Positions 25,900 through 36,062 are shown, counted from the first letter of the stretch. The stretch: DNA of 64,000 bases from Methylomonas methanica MC09 (GCF_000214665.1 NC_015572.1:4712001-4776000), one strand, 5' to 3'. Numbers and translations: made by a program. Notes: generated from the sequence alone by a model not told the origin.

Positions 25900-26264
25900 A
25901 CGAAACTATTTTAACGCGCGTCCCAGCTAAGCGTCCCCCGGCAGAGTTTTTGACAGAGCACGGCACCCACCAGGGCATTCAGGCCGCCGGGCTTAAATGC
26001 ATCGTTGAATCGCATAGGAAAAATTCCTTATTATCCAACATAAAAAAATGGACGTTACCAGACATGTTATTTTTGACGGTTTTGTAATGCCGGGAAAATC
26101 ATGATTTCACCTATTCTTAACCAGGCGCTAAGCTGCCGATCCCAAAGTAGCAGTTTCGACACGGCCGGCGCCAATCGAATCGCGGACGAAGGTTAAGCCC
26201 ATGCCATACCTTAAAACCAGCCATGCGGAGCCTAAAGTGACCCTAGCGCCGGAAGGTCTTAATC
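25900..26264. other. Intergenic region upstream of a response regulator
   Basis: 365 bp. The left part lies upstream of the small minus-strand genes and the right part upstream of the plus-strand regulator. No structured element or further gene was recognised. Confidence 0.4.
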
Positions 26265-26906
26265 GTGAATAAAATAACCGCCATATTAGTGGACGACCAC
26301 GCCGTGGTCCGCGCCGGCTTTCGTCTGCTACTGTCTACCGGCGATAAAATCGAGGTGGTCGGCGAAGCGGCGCGAGGCGAACAAGCGCTTCAGCTTTATC
26401 AGGAATGCCGGCCGGATATCGTGGTGATGGACCTGTCCATGCCCGGCATCGGCGGTCTGGAAACCATACGCAGACTCCTGCAGCGCGATAACCAGGCATT
26501 AATTTTAGTGTTCAGCGTGCATCACGAACAAGTCTACGTCAGCCGGGCATTGCATGCCGGTGCCAAGGGCTACATTACTAAAAATAGCGCGCCGGAGATC
26601 CTGACCGAAGCAATAGACGCCATCGTGCGCGGCGAGTGTTATGTAGAGCGCGGCTTGCTGAAAAACCCGCCGGAAGCCAAAAACACCCGCGACTACCACG
26701 CGATACTGTCCGAATTCTCGCCTCGGGAATTCGATGTGTTCAGGTTATTGGCGGAAGGCATGACGGCACAGAAAGTTGCGGATCAACTATGCCTGGGCCA
26801 TAAAACCGTCGCCAACTACGCCACGCAAATCAAGAAAAAACTCCAGGTGGATACCACAACCGAACTCGCCCATATCGCCGTCCATTTGGGCATGATGCAA
26901 CGCTGA
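26265..26906 (+). CDS. NarL/UvrY-type response regulator
   Basis: A 213-aa regulator starting with GTG behind a GGAAGG site. The receiver domain is complete: acidic pair VDDHAVVRAG, phosphoacceptor Asp in VVMDLSMPGIGG and Lys in GAKGYITK. A LuxR helix-turn-helix follows (FSPREFDVFRLLAEGMTAQKVADQLCLGHKTVANY). It closely resembles the mxa-linked regulator at 41462-42118. No kinase gene is adjacent. Its role is unknown; a UvrY/GacA-like or methanol-related function is possible. Confidence 0.88.
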   Translation: MNKITAILVDDHAVVRAGFRLLLSTGDKIEVVGEAARGEQALQLYQECRPDIVVMDLSMPGIGGLETIRRLLQRDNQALILVFSVHHEQVYVSRALHAGAKGYITKNSAPEILTEAIDAIVRGECYVERGLLKNPPEAKNTRDYHAILSEFSPREFDVFRLLAEGMTAQKVADQLCLGHKTVANYATQIKKKLQVDTTTELAHIAVHLGMMQR

Positions 26907-26993
26907 TCCCGCCCCCTCCGGCTTTACTCTCGCACAATTTGGCCGATTGTCGGTTCCCAGCATCATTAAAAACCGGGCGCCAATAATTTCAAC

Positions 26994-27100
26994 GGGTTTT
27001 ATAACTCATGAGAACCCTAAATTTGGAAAAATCATTGCAGACAGCTGGAACTTTCGATGAATGGGCGCAGCTGAATGTATACCTAGCTATCAACCTTTAT
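26994..27100 (+). repeat. 107-bp direct repeat, left copy
   Basis: The sequence from GGGTTTTATAACT to CTTTAT recurs at 34912-35018 in the same orientation with only a few differences (two single-base indels and several substitutions). The two copies bracket about 7.8 kb with the siderophore system and the IS1380 remnant. Confidence 0.85.
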
Positions 27101-27281
27101 TCTAAAAAGAGCAGTTAACCCTTGCCAATGAAGCCCGACTCGTTGAAATTATGGAGAAAGGAGGCCTATATGCAGGAACTCATCACTCACCCAAATGAAA
27201 TGGGTTCGCTTTCAGGCTGGCATTGCCGTCATCACGGAACTGAATGAAGCAGAAGATAATCAGCAAATGGCCGCCTGATTT
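27009..27281 (+). pseudogene. Remnant of a small gene within and after the repeat, possibly antitoxin-like
   Basis: From ATG 27009 the frame reads MRTLNLEKSLQTAGTFDEW and on to YLAINLY, then stops; a neighbouring frame continues with EQLTLANEARLVEIMEKGGLY and another with MKWVRFQAGIAVI to a stop at 27281. The pieces together loosely resemble a UPF0175-type antitoxin (LxLYLAxxLYxxxKLTLxxAARL), broken by frameshifts. The second repeat copy has one extra A in the poly-A run, which shifts its frame. Low confidence. Confidence 0.3.
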
Positions 27282-27458
27282 ATGTCAGCCTTACACCAGA
27301 TTTGACTATTTCTCCAGTAAGATACAAAAATTTTATGATTACCTTACAATTATCTATTGATCCGACCTTCTGAAGTTTGAATGTTTTCGCTTGGTGGTTG
27401 TGGAAGACCCCAGCATCCTCTGGCTTCGGACACTACCACCGCGAATCAAGTTAAAACT

Positions 27459-28646
27459 TCATGTTGCCAAATCTATAGTTCGTGCCAATTTTATTCGGCG
27501 TTTTTGTAACCAGCGTATAACGCCGGTTATGTACAACATAGCTGGCAACAAACCTGCTTGCAATACTACGAATCTGCCAATCATTCCAAACGCTTCGCCA
27601 GTATGCAGCGGAAACAACCAATCAAGGAGTACATCTCCCCATGTACCTTGAGAGCCACTATGAATATCCAATATGACACCGCTGTAACGATCTAAGGTAA
27701 TTCGCGTTTTGCGTACTGACTTTGCTGATTCCATCGTCACAAGATAAGCATCAGTTCCCTTGATTGGCAAGATTACTTCCTTCACCTTCCAGCCTGATAC
27801 TGCTTGTTGTGCGAGTTCAATCGCTAAACTGGGACTGATTGAGTTTTCATTTTTCGTTGGTTTAGATATCTGTACTGATTCTGTCGCCGTTCCTGGTGAC
27901 AGACATTGAACTGCCGTCCTTAATAGGTCATGCCAAGGGTAGTACATCGTGGATCCGGTTGCCACCAGTGTAGTCAGCACAGCCATACCGTAAACGCCTG
28001 ATAATTTGTGTATGTCAAATACCCTACGCTGAGCGCCACAATTGCGTTTGAAAGTAAAAGCCTGCTTCAGTTTTCTTTTGCGTGGCCACCACAAATACAC
28101 TCCACTAGCTATTGACAGCATCAGCAAAATACCTACCGCGCCAATCAGATGGCTGCCAAACCAATGTGGTGGTTTACTTATTAGCAAGCCAGTGTGTAAA
28201 CGCATGATCACAGCCATCACAGGTCCTTGAAATGGCTGATCGAGCTTTTCCCACAATCTCGGACCATTAACTTTGGCCGTACAAGGGTCAACATATAGGT
28301 CGTAACGATCAAAAAATTCACCCTGGTATGTCGACGACAGCATTTGGTAAACCATTCGGAATACCGGTCGCTCTGGATGCGGGAAAAATACCGTTTTCAG
28401 CTGTCCTTCAGATGGTAATTTAACCTGAACCGCGGCAATCAACTCATCCAGCGGACGATAATCCGCTGGCGAACAAATAGTTTCAAACGACACTATCTGA
28501 GGCTCCAACCAGCGGTCAACGATTTGCCAAAACACCATGATACTGCCGGTTAAACCCAAAATCACAAATATAAAACCAGCAGACAAACCTAAATAAAGAT
28601 GGAGTTTGAGCCAGATAGCGCGGCAATTGTTGTGTCGCAAATGCAT
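27459..28646 (-). CDS. PepSY-associated membrane protein (siderophore-iron reductase type)
   Basis: A 395-aa inner membrane protein with the PepSY_TM layout: N-terminal helix (LHLYLGLSAGFIFVILGLTGSIMVFWQIVDRWLEP), a periplasmic PepSY domain, a GSHLIGAVGILLMLSIASGVYLWWPRKRKLKQAF helix, DIHKLSGVYGMAVLTTLVATGSTM and two C-terminal helices. Such proteins next to siderophore receptors are thought to reduce or release iron. It starts 33 bp after the TonB receptor, in one operon. Base composition is more AT-rich than in the surrounding chromosome. Confidence 0.9.
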   Translation of the reverse strand: MHLRHNNCRAIWLKLHLYLGLSAGFIFVILGLTGSIMVFWQIVDRWLEPQIVSFETICSPADYRPLDELIAAVQVKLPSEGQLKTVFFPHPERPVFRMVYQMLSSTYQGEFFDRYDLYVDPCTAKVNGPRLWEKLDQPFQGPVMAVIMRLHTGLLISKPPHWFGSHLIGAVGILLMLSIASGVYLWWPRKRKLKQAFTFKRNCGAQRRVFDIHKLSGVYGMAVLTTLVATGSTMYYPWHDLLRTAVQCLSPGTATESVQISKPTKNENSISPSLAIELAQQAVSGWKVKEVILPIKGTDAYLVTMESAKSVRKTRITLDRYSGVILDIHSGSQGTWGDVLLDWLFPLHTGEAFGMIGRFVVLQAGLLPAMLYITGVIRWLQKRRIKLARTIDLAT

Positions 28647-28678
28647 ATTTTTATTATTTGGAATTTTATTGTAACTAC

Positions 28679-31027
28679 CTAAAACTCAATTTTTACCGAA
28701 CCCAATAAGGAGCGTGGAGCGCCTATGTTGACACGTGTTCCAGCCCCAGCACTTAAAGGTTCAATTACATCTTGCAAGTATCCTTTATCCAGTAAATTAT
28801 TAACATTTAATTGAAAAGTAACATTTGATTTATTTAATTTTATTTCGTACGCAGCCAATAAGTCAACTGTGGCAAATCCAGGAACTTTGTAACTATTATC
28901 AAAGTTAAATGTTGAATCTCGCATATTAAGTCCAGCGCCAACTTTAAGTCCTTTTAATGTAGCACTTTGAAAGTCGTAAGTATTCCAAAAAGTGCCCACA
29001 TTTCGTGGAACTGCATACAAGTGCAAACCCTGCCTACCGGAATTATCTTTTGTAATGATAGTATCTAGATTTGCGTAAGTGGCTATCACGTTCCATCCGG
29101 TCATCAACTCACCTCTGATATCAAGTTCCGGCCCACGACTACGAACTGCTCCAACTGCAATTTGATATAGTGGATTACTGGGATCAGTTGTCGCAACATT
29201 TTGTTTGGTTAAGTCAAAGTAAGCCAGCGTCGCACTAAGTTTCCCATCAAAAAACTCGGTTTTTGCTCCGACCTCCCATTGCTGTGCACTTTCTGGAGGA
29301 AGAACCTTACCCGCCTGACCAATGCCATTCGAGGCACCAAAGTTTTCAACATAGTTGCTATATAAACTCAGCCACTTTTGTGGTTGCCAAAGCACACCAA
29401 CTCTTGGGGTAACAGCGTCGTTAGAAAAACTGGTTTGGTTAGCCAAGTTAGCTTGACTTACTACTTGATAGCGCAATCCGCCCATAATTTGAATGTTATA
29501 TGGAAGCTTAATTTGATCTTGTGCATATAAGCCGTAATAATCTGTCTTATTGTTTATGTCTGCATACCCTACTGGAAACGAGTACCCAGTATGGATAGGC
29601 GAATAAACATCTATCGGCGCGGCCATGTTCCCAAAATAATATTTAGAAATGAAGTGGGAGTTATTGTAATCACCCCCAAGCAATAAAGTGTGTTTTAATC
29701 CAAACGTATTTATATGCCCAGTCAAGTCTAATGTAGCGTAGTAAGTATTAATTTCTTCGGGTTGGGCCGCAATTAATCTTTGTAATGTCGACCCAGTCAT
29801 TCCCGTGCCGAACATTGCAAGACTATTTGGAGACTCTCTTCTTTGGGTAGAAAAACGATTACTAATCATCCAATCATCATTAAATTGATGCGACCAATTA
29901 AGTCCAAGAAAAATATCATCTACGTTCGCCGGGGTTTTTTCCATCAAGTTTCGACTTCTTGGAATATTGATAAATTGGCCATTAACATAAGGCCAAACCA
30001 TGCTGTCGTTGACCAAGTTATCGTGTCGATATTCCATTTCGAATGTGACCTGTGTACGAGCACTAATATTCCATTTCAATACAGGAGCTAAAAATACACG
30101 TTCATTATTAACGAGCTCACGATAAGAACCGCTGTTTTCATAAGCGGCATTAATTCTATATAGCAGTTTGTCATCCTTTGTTACAGGACCAGTAGCATCA
30201 ATTGTGGTTCTATAAAGGTCAAAGGAGCCAAATTGTTGTTGTGCCGAATAATAGGGAGTGCTCAATGGTTGCTTGGTCACCACGTTAACCATGCCGCCTG
30301 GTTCCATTTGGCCGTAAAGAATCGCTGCGGGACCTTTGACCACTTCAACACGTTCAACATTGGACATTTCTCGCTTACCCCAGGAACTAAATTTAGAGTC
30401 AATTCTGAAGCCGTTTCGATAAGTGAGCGGGTTTCTAAATCCTCGGAGATATATATCGTCAGACGTACCTCCCGACCCCGCACCAGTAGTCACACCAGCA
30501 ACATTTTTTAACGCACTATCGAGAGTGATAGCCTGTTGATCGTTTAGCACAGCCTTGGGGATAATTTGGATATTGACAGGCGTTTCCATGATTGGCGTGT
30601 CAGTCTTTGTCGCCGTACTGGAGTCTCGGATAACATAGTCTTTATTGTAAGGGTCATTCGGATCATAAACCGCCTTACCCAAAACCTTCACCGCCGGCAA
30701 AGTCGATCCTGCATCACTTCCCGAAGCCACAGCTCTAATCGATACCGAATCTTCAGCCGTAAAGGTATACGTCAATCCACTGCCTGCTAGTAGTTTTTGC
30801 AAGGCTTCGCGCGGACTATATTGGCCGTTCAAAGTGGGGCTGGTTTTGCCTGTTACCTGGTTTTCCGAGAAAAATACGGCCACACCGGCCTGATCCGCTA
30901 GCGTTTGCAAGGCACTATGTAACGACTGGGCGGGTATGTTGTAGGTTTGCGCCTTTTCATCCGCCACTACGCTGCCCATGCTCGCACATAGTATCGCGGC
31001 TAGCGGAATTCTCATGCTGTGTTTCAT
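28679..31027 (-). CDS. TonB-dependent siderophore receptor with STN signalling domain
   Basis: A 782-aa FpvA/FhuE-like transducer: signal peptide (ending VVADEKAQ), STN domain (about 28-110; IPAQSLHSALQTLADQAGVAVFFSE), plug domain (about 140-260; TPIMETPVNIQIIPKAVL, DDIYLRGF, VERVEVVKGPAAILYG) and a barrel ending GSVKIEF with terminal Phe. The STN domain signals to the FecR-like protein encoded upstream, which controls the FecI-like sigma factor. The ligand, a ferric siderophore, is not known. Confidence 0.95.
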   Translation of the reverse strand: MKHSMRIPLAAILCASMGSVVADEKAQTYNIPAQSLHSALQTLADQAGVAVFFSENQVTGKTSPTLNGQYSPREALQKLLAGSGLTYTFTAEDSVSIRAVASGSDAGSTLPAVKVLGKAVYDPNDPYNKDYVIRDSSTATKTDTPIMETPVNIQIIPKAVLNDQQAITLDSALKNVAGVTTGAGSGGTSDDIYLRGFRNPLTYRNGFRIDSKFSSWGKREMSNVERVEVVKGPAAILYGQMEPGGMVNVVTKQPLSTPYYSAQQQFGSFDLYRTTIDATGPVTKDDKLLYRINAAYENSGSYRELVNNERVFLAPVLKWNISARTQVTFEMEYRHDNLVNDSMVWPYVNGQFINIPRSRNLMEKTPANVDDIFLGLNWSHQFNDDWMISNRFSTQRRESPNSLAMFGTGMTGSTLQRLIAAQPEEINTYYATLDLTGHINTFGLKHTLLLGGDYNNSHFISKYYFGNMAAPIDVYSPIHTGYSFPVGYADINNKTDYYGLYAQDQIKLPYNIQIMGGLRYQVVSQANLANQTSFSNDAVTPRVGVLWQPQKWLSLYSNYVENFGASNGIGQAGKVLPPESAQQWEVGAKTEFFDGKLSATLAYFDLTKQNVATTDPSNPLYQIAVGAVRSRGPELDIRGELMTGWNVIATYANLDTIITKDNSGRQGLHLYAVPRNVGTFWNTYDFQSATLKGLKVGAGLNMRDSTFNFDNSYKVPGFATVDLLAAYEIKLNKSNVTFQLNVNNLLDKGYLQDVIEPLSAGAGTRVNIGAPRSLLGSVKIEF

Positions 31028-31303
31028 TGTGGATCTCCATGTTTTAGTTGTTCACTAAATAAAACGAAGAGCTACAAAAAAGCCGACGCTTAAAAATGCC
31101 ATTTTTTGAAAAAAATTTGAATGCGGATTGATGAATCTCAGCAAATCAAGAAATTGCAGACTGGGTTGTCTGTTACGGACGAGGTCAGACGTTGTTGCTT
31201 GAATAAGCATTGAAGTGAAACCAAACAGCTTGATCGCGAATATTGGGTAAACACGGACTGGGAATGTATTTGTGCAATCGATGAGTTTGCCGTAATACGT
31301 AGG

Positions 31304-32281
31304 TTAACGCTTGGCCAGGACGATTTCGCCAGCGCTGACATGGCGAACGGTCAAATTCAAGCTGTTGGCTATGGCAGCAAGATTGCCTTCCAGGCGGTCG
31401 ATAAAGAAGGTGCCGCTGACTTTGTTGCTGGCCAGGGTTGGAGCATCTAACCGTAAGTGGGCGTTATGATATCGGCCCATTTCGGCTAACACCTCGTCCA
31501 GTCGTCGGTTGTCGAATATGAGCTTGCCGCGCCGCCAGGCGGTAACGCTGTCTAGGCTCAATTTGCCTGGCAAGTTGATAAAATCACCATCTTGGTTATA
31601 GGCCACCGCTTGGGAGGCGATTAAATCCTGGCTTTGTTTGGCTTCTACACGTACGCTGCCTTCTTGCACGGCGATAATGACCTGCTCGGGTTGGCGATAC
31701 ACATCAAATTCGGTGCCAATGTCGATACTGCGGCCTGCACCAGCGGTCACAATAAAGGGTTTTTCTGCATCGTGGACGACACTGAAATAGACTTCGCCTC
31801 GGACAACCTCAACCGAGCGTTGCCAGTGATTGATAAGAACACTTACTTCGCTGTCTGTATTCATTTCCAGCCTGGAACCATCCGCTAGCTGGATCGTTTC
31901 GTGTCCGCCCCGCGCAACTTGGTAGTGGCTGTGATTGCCATACCAACCTTCCGATGAAAAGGTCGCAATACCCAATACGAGTAAGACTGACGCGGCGGTT
32001 GCCAGCCTTATCCTGCTATTTTTAGCCTGTTTTTGTGGTGTGGGGCGATAACGCAAGGCGGCATTGCGTGTCTCGGTATCTGCTTTGGTCACGCGCTCCA
32101 GCCATCCCATGCGACCAGCGATTTCGCCATAAGCGGCTTGATGGGCAGCGCTTTGTTGTATCCACTGTTCAAAAGCCTGTAAATCAGCAGTGGGACAGTT
32201 TTCCGCGCTCAGGCGTATCAGCCATTCGATGGCTTCATCCTTGAGTGTTTCGGATTGTTCGGTGGCTGCAGATGTGGTCAT
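31304..32281 (-). CDS. FecR family anti-sigma factor / signal transducer
   Basis: A 325-aa inner membrane protein: N-terminal cytoplasmic DUF4880 region (EAIEWLIRLSAENCPTADLQAFEQWIQQS), one membrane helix (about 92-108, RLATAASVLLVLGIATF), the FecR domain (about 115-215) and a C-terminal STN-like part (DEVLAEMGRYHNAHLRLD). It binds the receptor STN domain in the periplasm and the sigma factor inside. It lies between the sigma factor gene and the receptor gene. Confidence 0.92.
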   Translation of the reverse strand: MTTSAATEQSETLKDEAIEWLIRLSAENCPTADLQAFEQWIQQSAAHQAAYGEIAGRMGWLERVTKADTETRNAALRYRPTPQKQAKNSRIRLATAASVLLVLGIATFSSEGWYGNHSHYQVARGGHETIQLADGSRLEMNTDSEVSVLINHWQRSVEVVRGEVYFSVVHDAEKPFIVTAGAGRSIDIGTEFDVYRQPEQVIIAVQEGSVRVEAKQSQDLIASQAVAYNQDGDFINLPGKLSLDSVTAWRRGKLIFDNRRLDEVLAEMGRYHNAHLRLDAPTLASNKVSGTFFIDRLEGNLAAIANSLNLTVRHVSAGEIVLAKR

Positions 32282-32395
32282 TTTGATGGCAGAACCCTGA
32301 TTATTATGTAGGGGTATTATTGAATATAACGAATGACAGCGAAAGTTCCGCCAATCATAGTGTAGGCATTTAGTGGTTTGGGCCTCGCTTTGATG

Positions 32396-32911
32396 TTATC
32401 CCCCAAAGCCGGGATGTTTCAGTAAATGGCGTAAAGCAATAGCCAGGTGGCGCTCCGAGTTACGTACCGACATACCCAGTCGTTTGGCGATTTCAGCGTG
32501 GGATAGTCCTTCAATCCGATTGAGCACAAAGGCGTATCGAGTCAACTCAGGAAGTTCTTGCAGCATATCACGCAGCAAGTCCAATTCTAGTTGATGGCTG
32601 ATGTGCGTTTCCGGCGCCGGTGATGTGACAGCGATTGCCGCAGGCTCCATATCGATGTCGGCTGTTGAATCTGCTTGGTAACGGGCCTCCAACATTTGCC
32701 GACGATGTAGATCAATGCTCAAGTTTGATGTGGTACGAAACAGAAAGGCACGAACGTTTTTAATGGATTCTGGGTCTGGGTGTTGCAGTAAGCGTATATA
32801 AGCTTCCTGAACCAAGTCTTCCGCAGCATTGCCCGCGCGTTGCGTGGCAAAAAACAACAATTCCTTATTGTGCCGGCGAAATAGCTTGTCTAAAAACCCA
32901 TTGCTGGTCAT
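32396..32911 (-). CDS. FecI-like ECF sigma factor
   Basis: A 171-aa ECF sigma factor: region 2 (LFRRHNKELLFFATQRAGNAAEDLVQEAYIRLL) and region 4 (LQELPELTRYAFVLNRIEGLSHAEIAKRLGMSVRNSERHL). It is the first gene of a FecI-FecR-receptor-PepSY set on the minus strand and should direct transcription of the receptor operon upon siderophore binding. It is not an obvious candidate for the TGTAAGGAAT-N12-CGACT promoters elsewhere. Confidence 0.92.
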   Translation of the reverse strand: MTSNGFLDKLFRRHNKELLFFATQRAGNAAEDLVQEAYIRLLQHPDPESIKNVRAFLFRTTSNLSIDLHRRQMLEARYQADSTADIDMEPAAIAVTSPAPETHISHQLELDLLRDMLQELPELTRYAFVLNRIEGLSHAEIAKRLGMSVRNSERHLAIALRHLLKHPGFGG

Positions 32912-33425
32912 ATCGGTTACGTTTAGAAATGGTCTCTACTGCAGTTCGATTAAAACACTAACAAAAACAGTTGGTTTGAGTGAGCAAGTCGCCAGTAGGA
33001 ACAACCGTAAACCATTTTTGAATTGTTGCGTGTTGTTCATGAGTTGGGTTGCTTCGGTTCATGCTATCGATTGCTGAATTTTCCAACCTGAAACGAATTG
33101 TTTTTCAGCAAAAAGTATTCCATATGCGCTTTAATAGGCTTTTAATCTGAAGTTTGTTTGCCATGAAATGACAATATATTCATATGGTTAATGGCTGTTA
33201 AAAAATTCACATCCTGCCAGAGCTTCAGCCATGCATTAAGCACTGGCAAAAAATTATTTATGAAAAATATGGCATATGCCCCATTCCTCAGTAAAAAGTA
33301 AGTGAAGGATCGATATGTTGAGCTTGAAAAAAAGAGGAGGGAGATCATTAGATCATTTTGCATGCAAACGTATAGGAAATTAGTAGTAAAGCACTCTAAG
33401 CCTTCTCTAAGTTAACCCTATTCGT
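32912..33425. other. AT-rich intergenic region
   Basis: 514 bp upstream of the FecI-like gene. It should hold its promoter; no Fur box could be identified by eye. Short open frames on both strands lack ribosome sites and look spurious. Confidence 0.4.
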
Positions 33426-34918
33426 TAAACCCAAATTATCCTTTAGCCGCTTGCGCCAATTCTGGGATCACAGGTGGGGCAGCGGTGTTGGCCCAAAGAC
33501 CCGAGAACCAGACACGCTTTCGACGAGGGACGGAGAGCATCAACCGGTTTTGGCTGGCATCTTTGTGTCAGGAACCGCCGATGGCCAGCACCAAGCCATG
33601 CAGGGTGGATAGCGTGTGTTGCACGCGTGATCGCAAGACGGCCTGACGAAACAGGCTCATCAGGTTGTAGGCCAGCATGGCAAAGCCTAGCGCCACTTCA
33701 GTGGCCCAGAAATCTCGCAGGTTGAAGGCGTCCAGCCCGAAGTCGGCCTTCAGTTCCTTGATGCGGTACTCGCGGCCCGCCCCCGGTAGGAGCGCCAAAC
33801 TTCAACCATAGGCAGCTCCAGGGAGGTGACCAAAGCGCTATAACGCCAGCCCTGAATGTCGGGATCATCGGCAAACAGCGACAAGGTTTTGCCAGACGCC
33901 TCACGTCGCTTGATCGATTGACGCACCACGATCAGGCGGCGGGGTGCCGACCAGCCGCTGGCACGGTAACTCATCTCCGTCAGTTCTAGCCCCGGCGCAA
34001 GCGCCCACCAGCCGTTGGCTTGGTAGAGCAGGCGTTGCAAGGGTTGCGTCAATCGAGCGGCGATAATACAGGGAATCCGCTTTCCTTCCGGCAGCTAAAA
34101 CACCGCTTCATCGAAGAAGCCGCTGTCGGCGCGCAACAAGCCAACGACCTTGTCGCCCAGATGGTGCAGGGTGGATTCCAGAAATTGCAGAATATTGTTC
34201 GCAGTATGCGCGTTGCCTGGCCGCAGCCAGAAGTTGGCTACCATGCGCGCCTCGGCGACAAAGGCCAGTAACGGGTGATGACTCGGTCGGCCACGGCGTC
34301 CGGGGTTATAACCGCGTGTTGCGCCCTCCTGATCGTCATGGCGGGTAATTGCGGTGAAATCGACATCAAGGGTCACCCGCTTCAATGTCTTAATCTGGCT
34401 GAAAAACCAACGATACGCCTCGGCCTGGATCCGTTCGTTGGCCAGCATGCCGAACCGTCCAAACAGGCGCAGGATGGCCTTCTGACCCGCCGCTTGCGCC
34501 CAACCGAACAACCGAGTCAACGTGCTGTCCATGCGAACGGTCTCGGCATGCACAAACCGACAAGCGCCGCACTAAATGGACACGATGTGTTGTTCGATCA
34601 ATTGCACCGGATCATAGCTCCGGTTGGAGCCCGGCCCCGGCAAACCCCAACTTACCATCGCTTGCCGAAACCCCATGCTATCGAGCATGCGCTTTAGCAG
34701 CGCCAGCCCGCCCCATGCCGTCACTTCCCGCTCCGAGAAGCTAACCGAAAACCCATCCCCTCTTAAGGTTGGTCGTGCCTACGGACCACTTATCTCATTG
34801 ATTCAATAAATAGTCATCTAATGATATCCATTAGAGTCTACCCGGATTTAACACCCCATCCAGGCGAGTACAGTTTGCTCGAAATCCAGAAAAAGGACTA
34901 ATGGATTATTTGGGTTTA
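33426..34918 (-). mobile_element. Decayed IS1380-type insertion sequence with terminal inverted repeats
   Basis: The left end (33426-33441) and the inverted right end (34903-34918) match at 15 of 16 bases (TAAACCCAAATTATCC against TAAACCCAAATAATCC). Between them lies a broken IS1380-type transposase. The right end directly abuts the second copy of the 107-bp repeat. No perfect 4-bp target duplication is visible. Confidence 0.8.
33436..34786 (-). pseudogene. IS1380 family transposase, inactivated
   Basis: Reading on the minus strand, the IS1380-type DDE transposase can be followed almost completely: N-terminus (TLRGDGFSVSFSEREVTAWGG), HAETVRMDSTLTRLFGWAQA, TLDVDFTAITRHDDQEGA, HHPLLAFVAEARMVANFWLRPG, LLRADSGFFDEAVF and ELKADFGLDAFNLRDFWATE. 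It carries three nonsense changes (a TAG after IVSI at about 34572, a TAG after EAVF at 34092-34094, a TGA after AIGGS at 33565-33567) and a frameshift near 33790. It cannot encode an active enzyme. Confidence 0.9.
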
Positions 34919-35018
34919 TAACTAATGAGAACCTTGAATTTGGAAAAAATCATTGCAGACAGCTGGAACTTTCGATGAATGGGCGCAGCTGAATGTATAC
35001 CTCGCTATTAATCTTTAT
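34912..35018 (+). repeat. 107-bp direct repeat, right copy
   Basis: Second copy of the sequence at 26994-27100, same orientation. Its first seven bases overlap the terminal inverted repeat of the IS1380 remnant. One extra A in the poly-A run at about 34947 shifts the reading frame relative to the left copy. Confidence 0.85.
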
Positions 35019-35352
35019 CGATGCTTGATTGCACGACCCGGTAGCGTTTTTCTCTTTCTCTACTGCCACTTGCGTTTTTGCGTTTTTTACATAGAACTAA
35101 CGCATTGCATACGCCGCCGCAATCGGATATTTTACCGATCCTATCTCCTTGAATTATTAATACTTAAATTATAAACCCGTGGTTTATGTATTATAAATCA
35201 TTAACCCGCAGCTTATGTGTTACATATAACAGCTACCAATATACGACACCCTGAGGAGATAGTAACAACCTAAGTCAAAATGTTGTTTTGGTAAATCTGT
35301 TGTATTGGATATCTGTTTAAAAAATAACTATTTTATGTTTGGAGGAAAAGTC
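35019..35352. other. AT-rich region upstream of carbonic anhydrase
   Basis: 334 bp. It contains imperfect repeats around AAACCCGTGGTTTATGTATTA and TTAACCCGCAGCTTATGTGTTA (about 35173-35223), a 2-unit repeat of ~22 bp that could be an operator. The promoter of the carbonic anhydrase gene should be here. Confidence 0.45.
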
Positions 35353-36012
35353 ATGGCTAACGTAAACACAGATAAGTTCCTGGAAAATAACAAACTATAT
35401 GCGAGCGGCGAGCAGGTGCATAACTCTGCTCACCCCGGAAAGCAACCGATCAACCCAGCTAAACATGTAGCCGTTGTTGCCTGTATGGATGCACGACTCG
35501 ATGTAGAGGACTTGCTTGGCTTGCAAACCGGAGACGCACACATCATTCGTAACGCCGGAGGCGTTGTAACCGACGACGCGATTCGTTGTTTGATTATTTC
35601 GCATCATCTGCTGAACACGAATGAAATTATCTTGATCCACCACACCCGTTGCGGCATGTTGGCTTTTACCGACGACTTGCTTAAAGCCGGTTTGGAAGGT
35701 GACCCAGCAGCCGAAGAGCTACTTGGAAAGGCTACAGGGCGCAAATTTACAAGCTGCAACCACAGTTCTTCAACACCGGCTCAATTTCATGCTTTTCGCG
35801 GTCCGCTCGAGGCGCTTGATTCACCTTGCAATGAGCAACAAATGGAACGCCTTAGCTGGGATGTCAGACGATCAATATCCAGAATTATGAATCATCCATG
35901 GATACCGACCGAAGGCCCCGACGCCTCAACGGTACGCGGTTTCATCTACGACGTCGATACCGGAAAACTCGAAGAAGTCAGCTACCCTGGCCCAATGGGG
36001 ACCTTCGGCTAA
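35353..36012 (+). CDS. Beta-class carbonic anhydrase
   Basis: Interconverts CO2 and bicarbonate with zinc. The ATG at 35353 is chosen (GGAGG upstream), giving 219 aa; the frame is open 16 codons further up. The zinc and catalytic motifs are CMDARLD (Cys and Asp-Arg pair) and HHTRCGM (His and Cys). Between the zinc motif and the conserved C-terminus ([15 protein letters not shown]...[16 protein letters not shown]) there is an unusual stretch with two extra Cys (about 135-180), where related small beta-CAs are shorter. It lies alone on the plus strand with a terminator behind it. Confidence 0.88.
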   Translation: MANVNTDKFLENNKLYASGEQVHNSAHPGKQPINPAKHVAVVACMDARLDVEDLLGLQTGDAHIIRNAGGVVTDDAIRCLIISHHLLNTNEIILIHHTRCGMLAFTDDLLKAGLEGDPAAEELLGKATGRKFTSCNHSSSTPAQFHAFRGPLEALDSPCNEQQMERLSWDVRRSISRIMNHPWIPTEGPDASTVRGFIYDVDTGKLEEVSYPGPMGTFG

Positions 36013-36062
36013 CGCTCGGTTCAAACACTAATGGCTCAAGTAATCGAAAGATAGCCGCCAAC

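Larger units (their letters stand above)
26907..27458. other. Gene-free stretch with repeat copy and gene remnant
   Basis: 552 bp holding the left copy of the 107-bp repeat and, after it, broken reading-frame fragments up to about 27280. The last ~170 bp are upstream-facing sequence beyond the PepSY gene end with no feature. Confidence 0.5.

Noticed and set aside
34095..34553. Separate intact 152-aa gene
   Set aside because: It is the middle piece of the IS1380 transposase pseudogene; reading frames before and after the stops continue the same protein.
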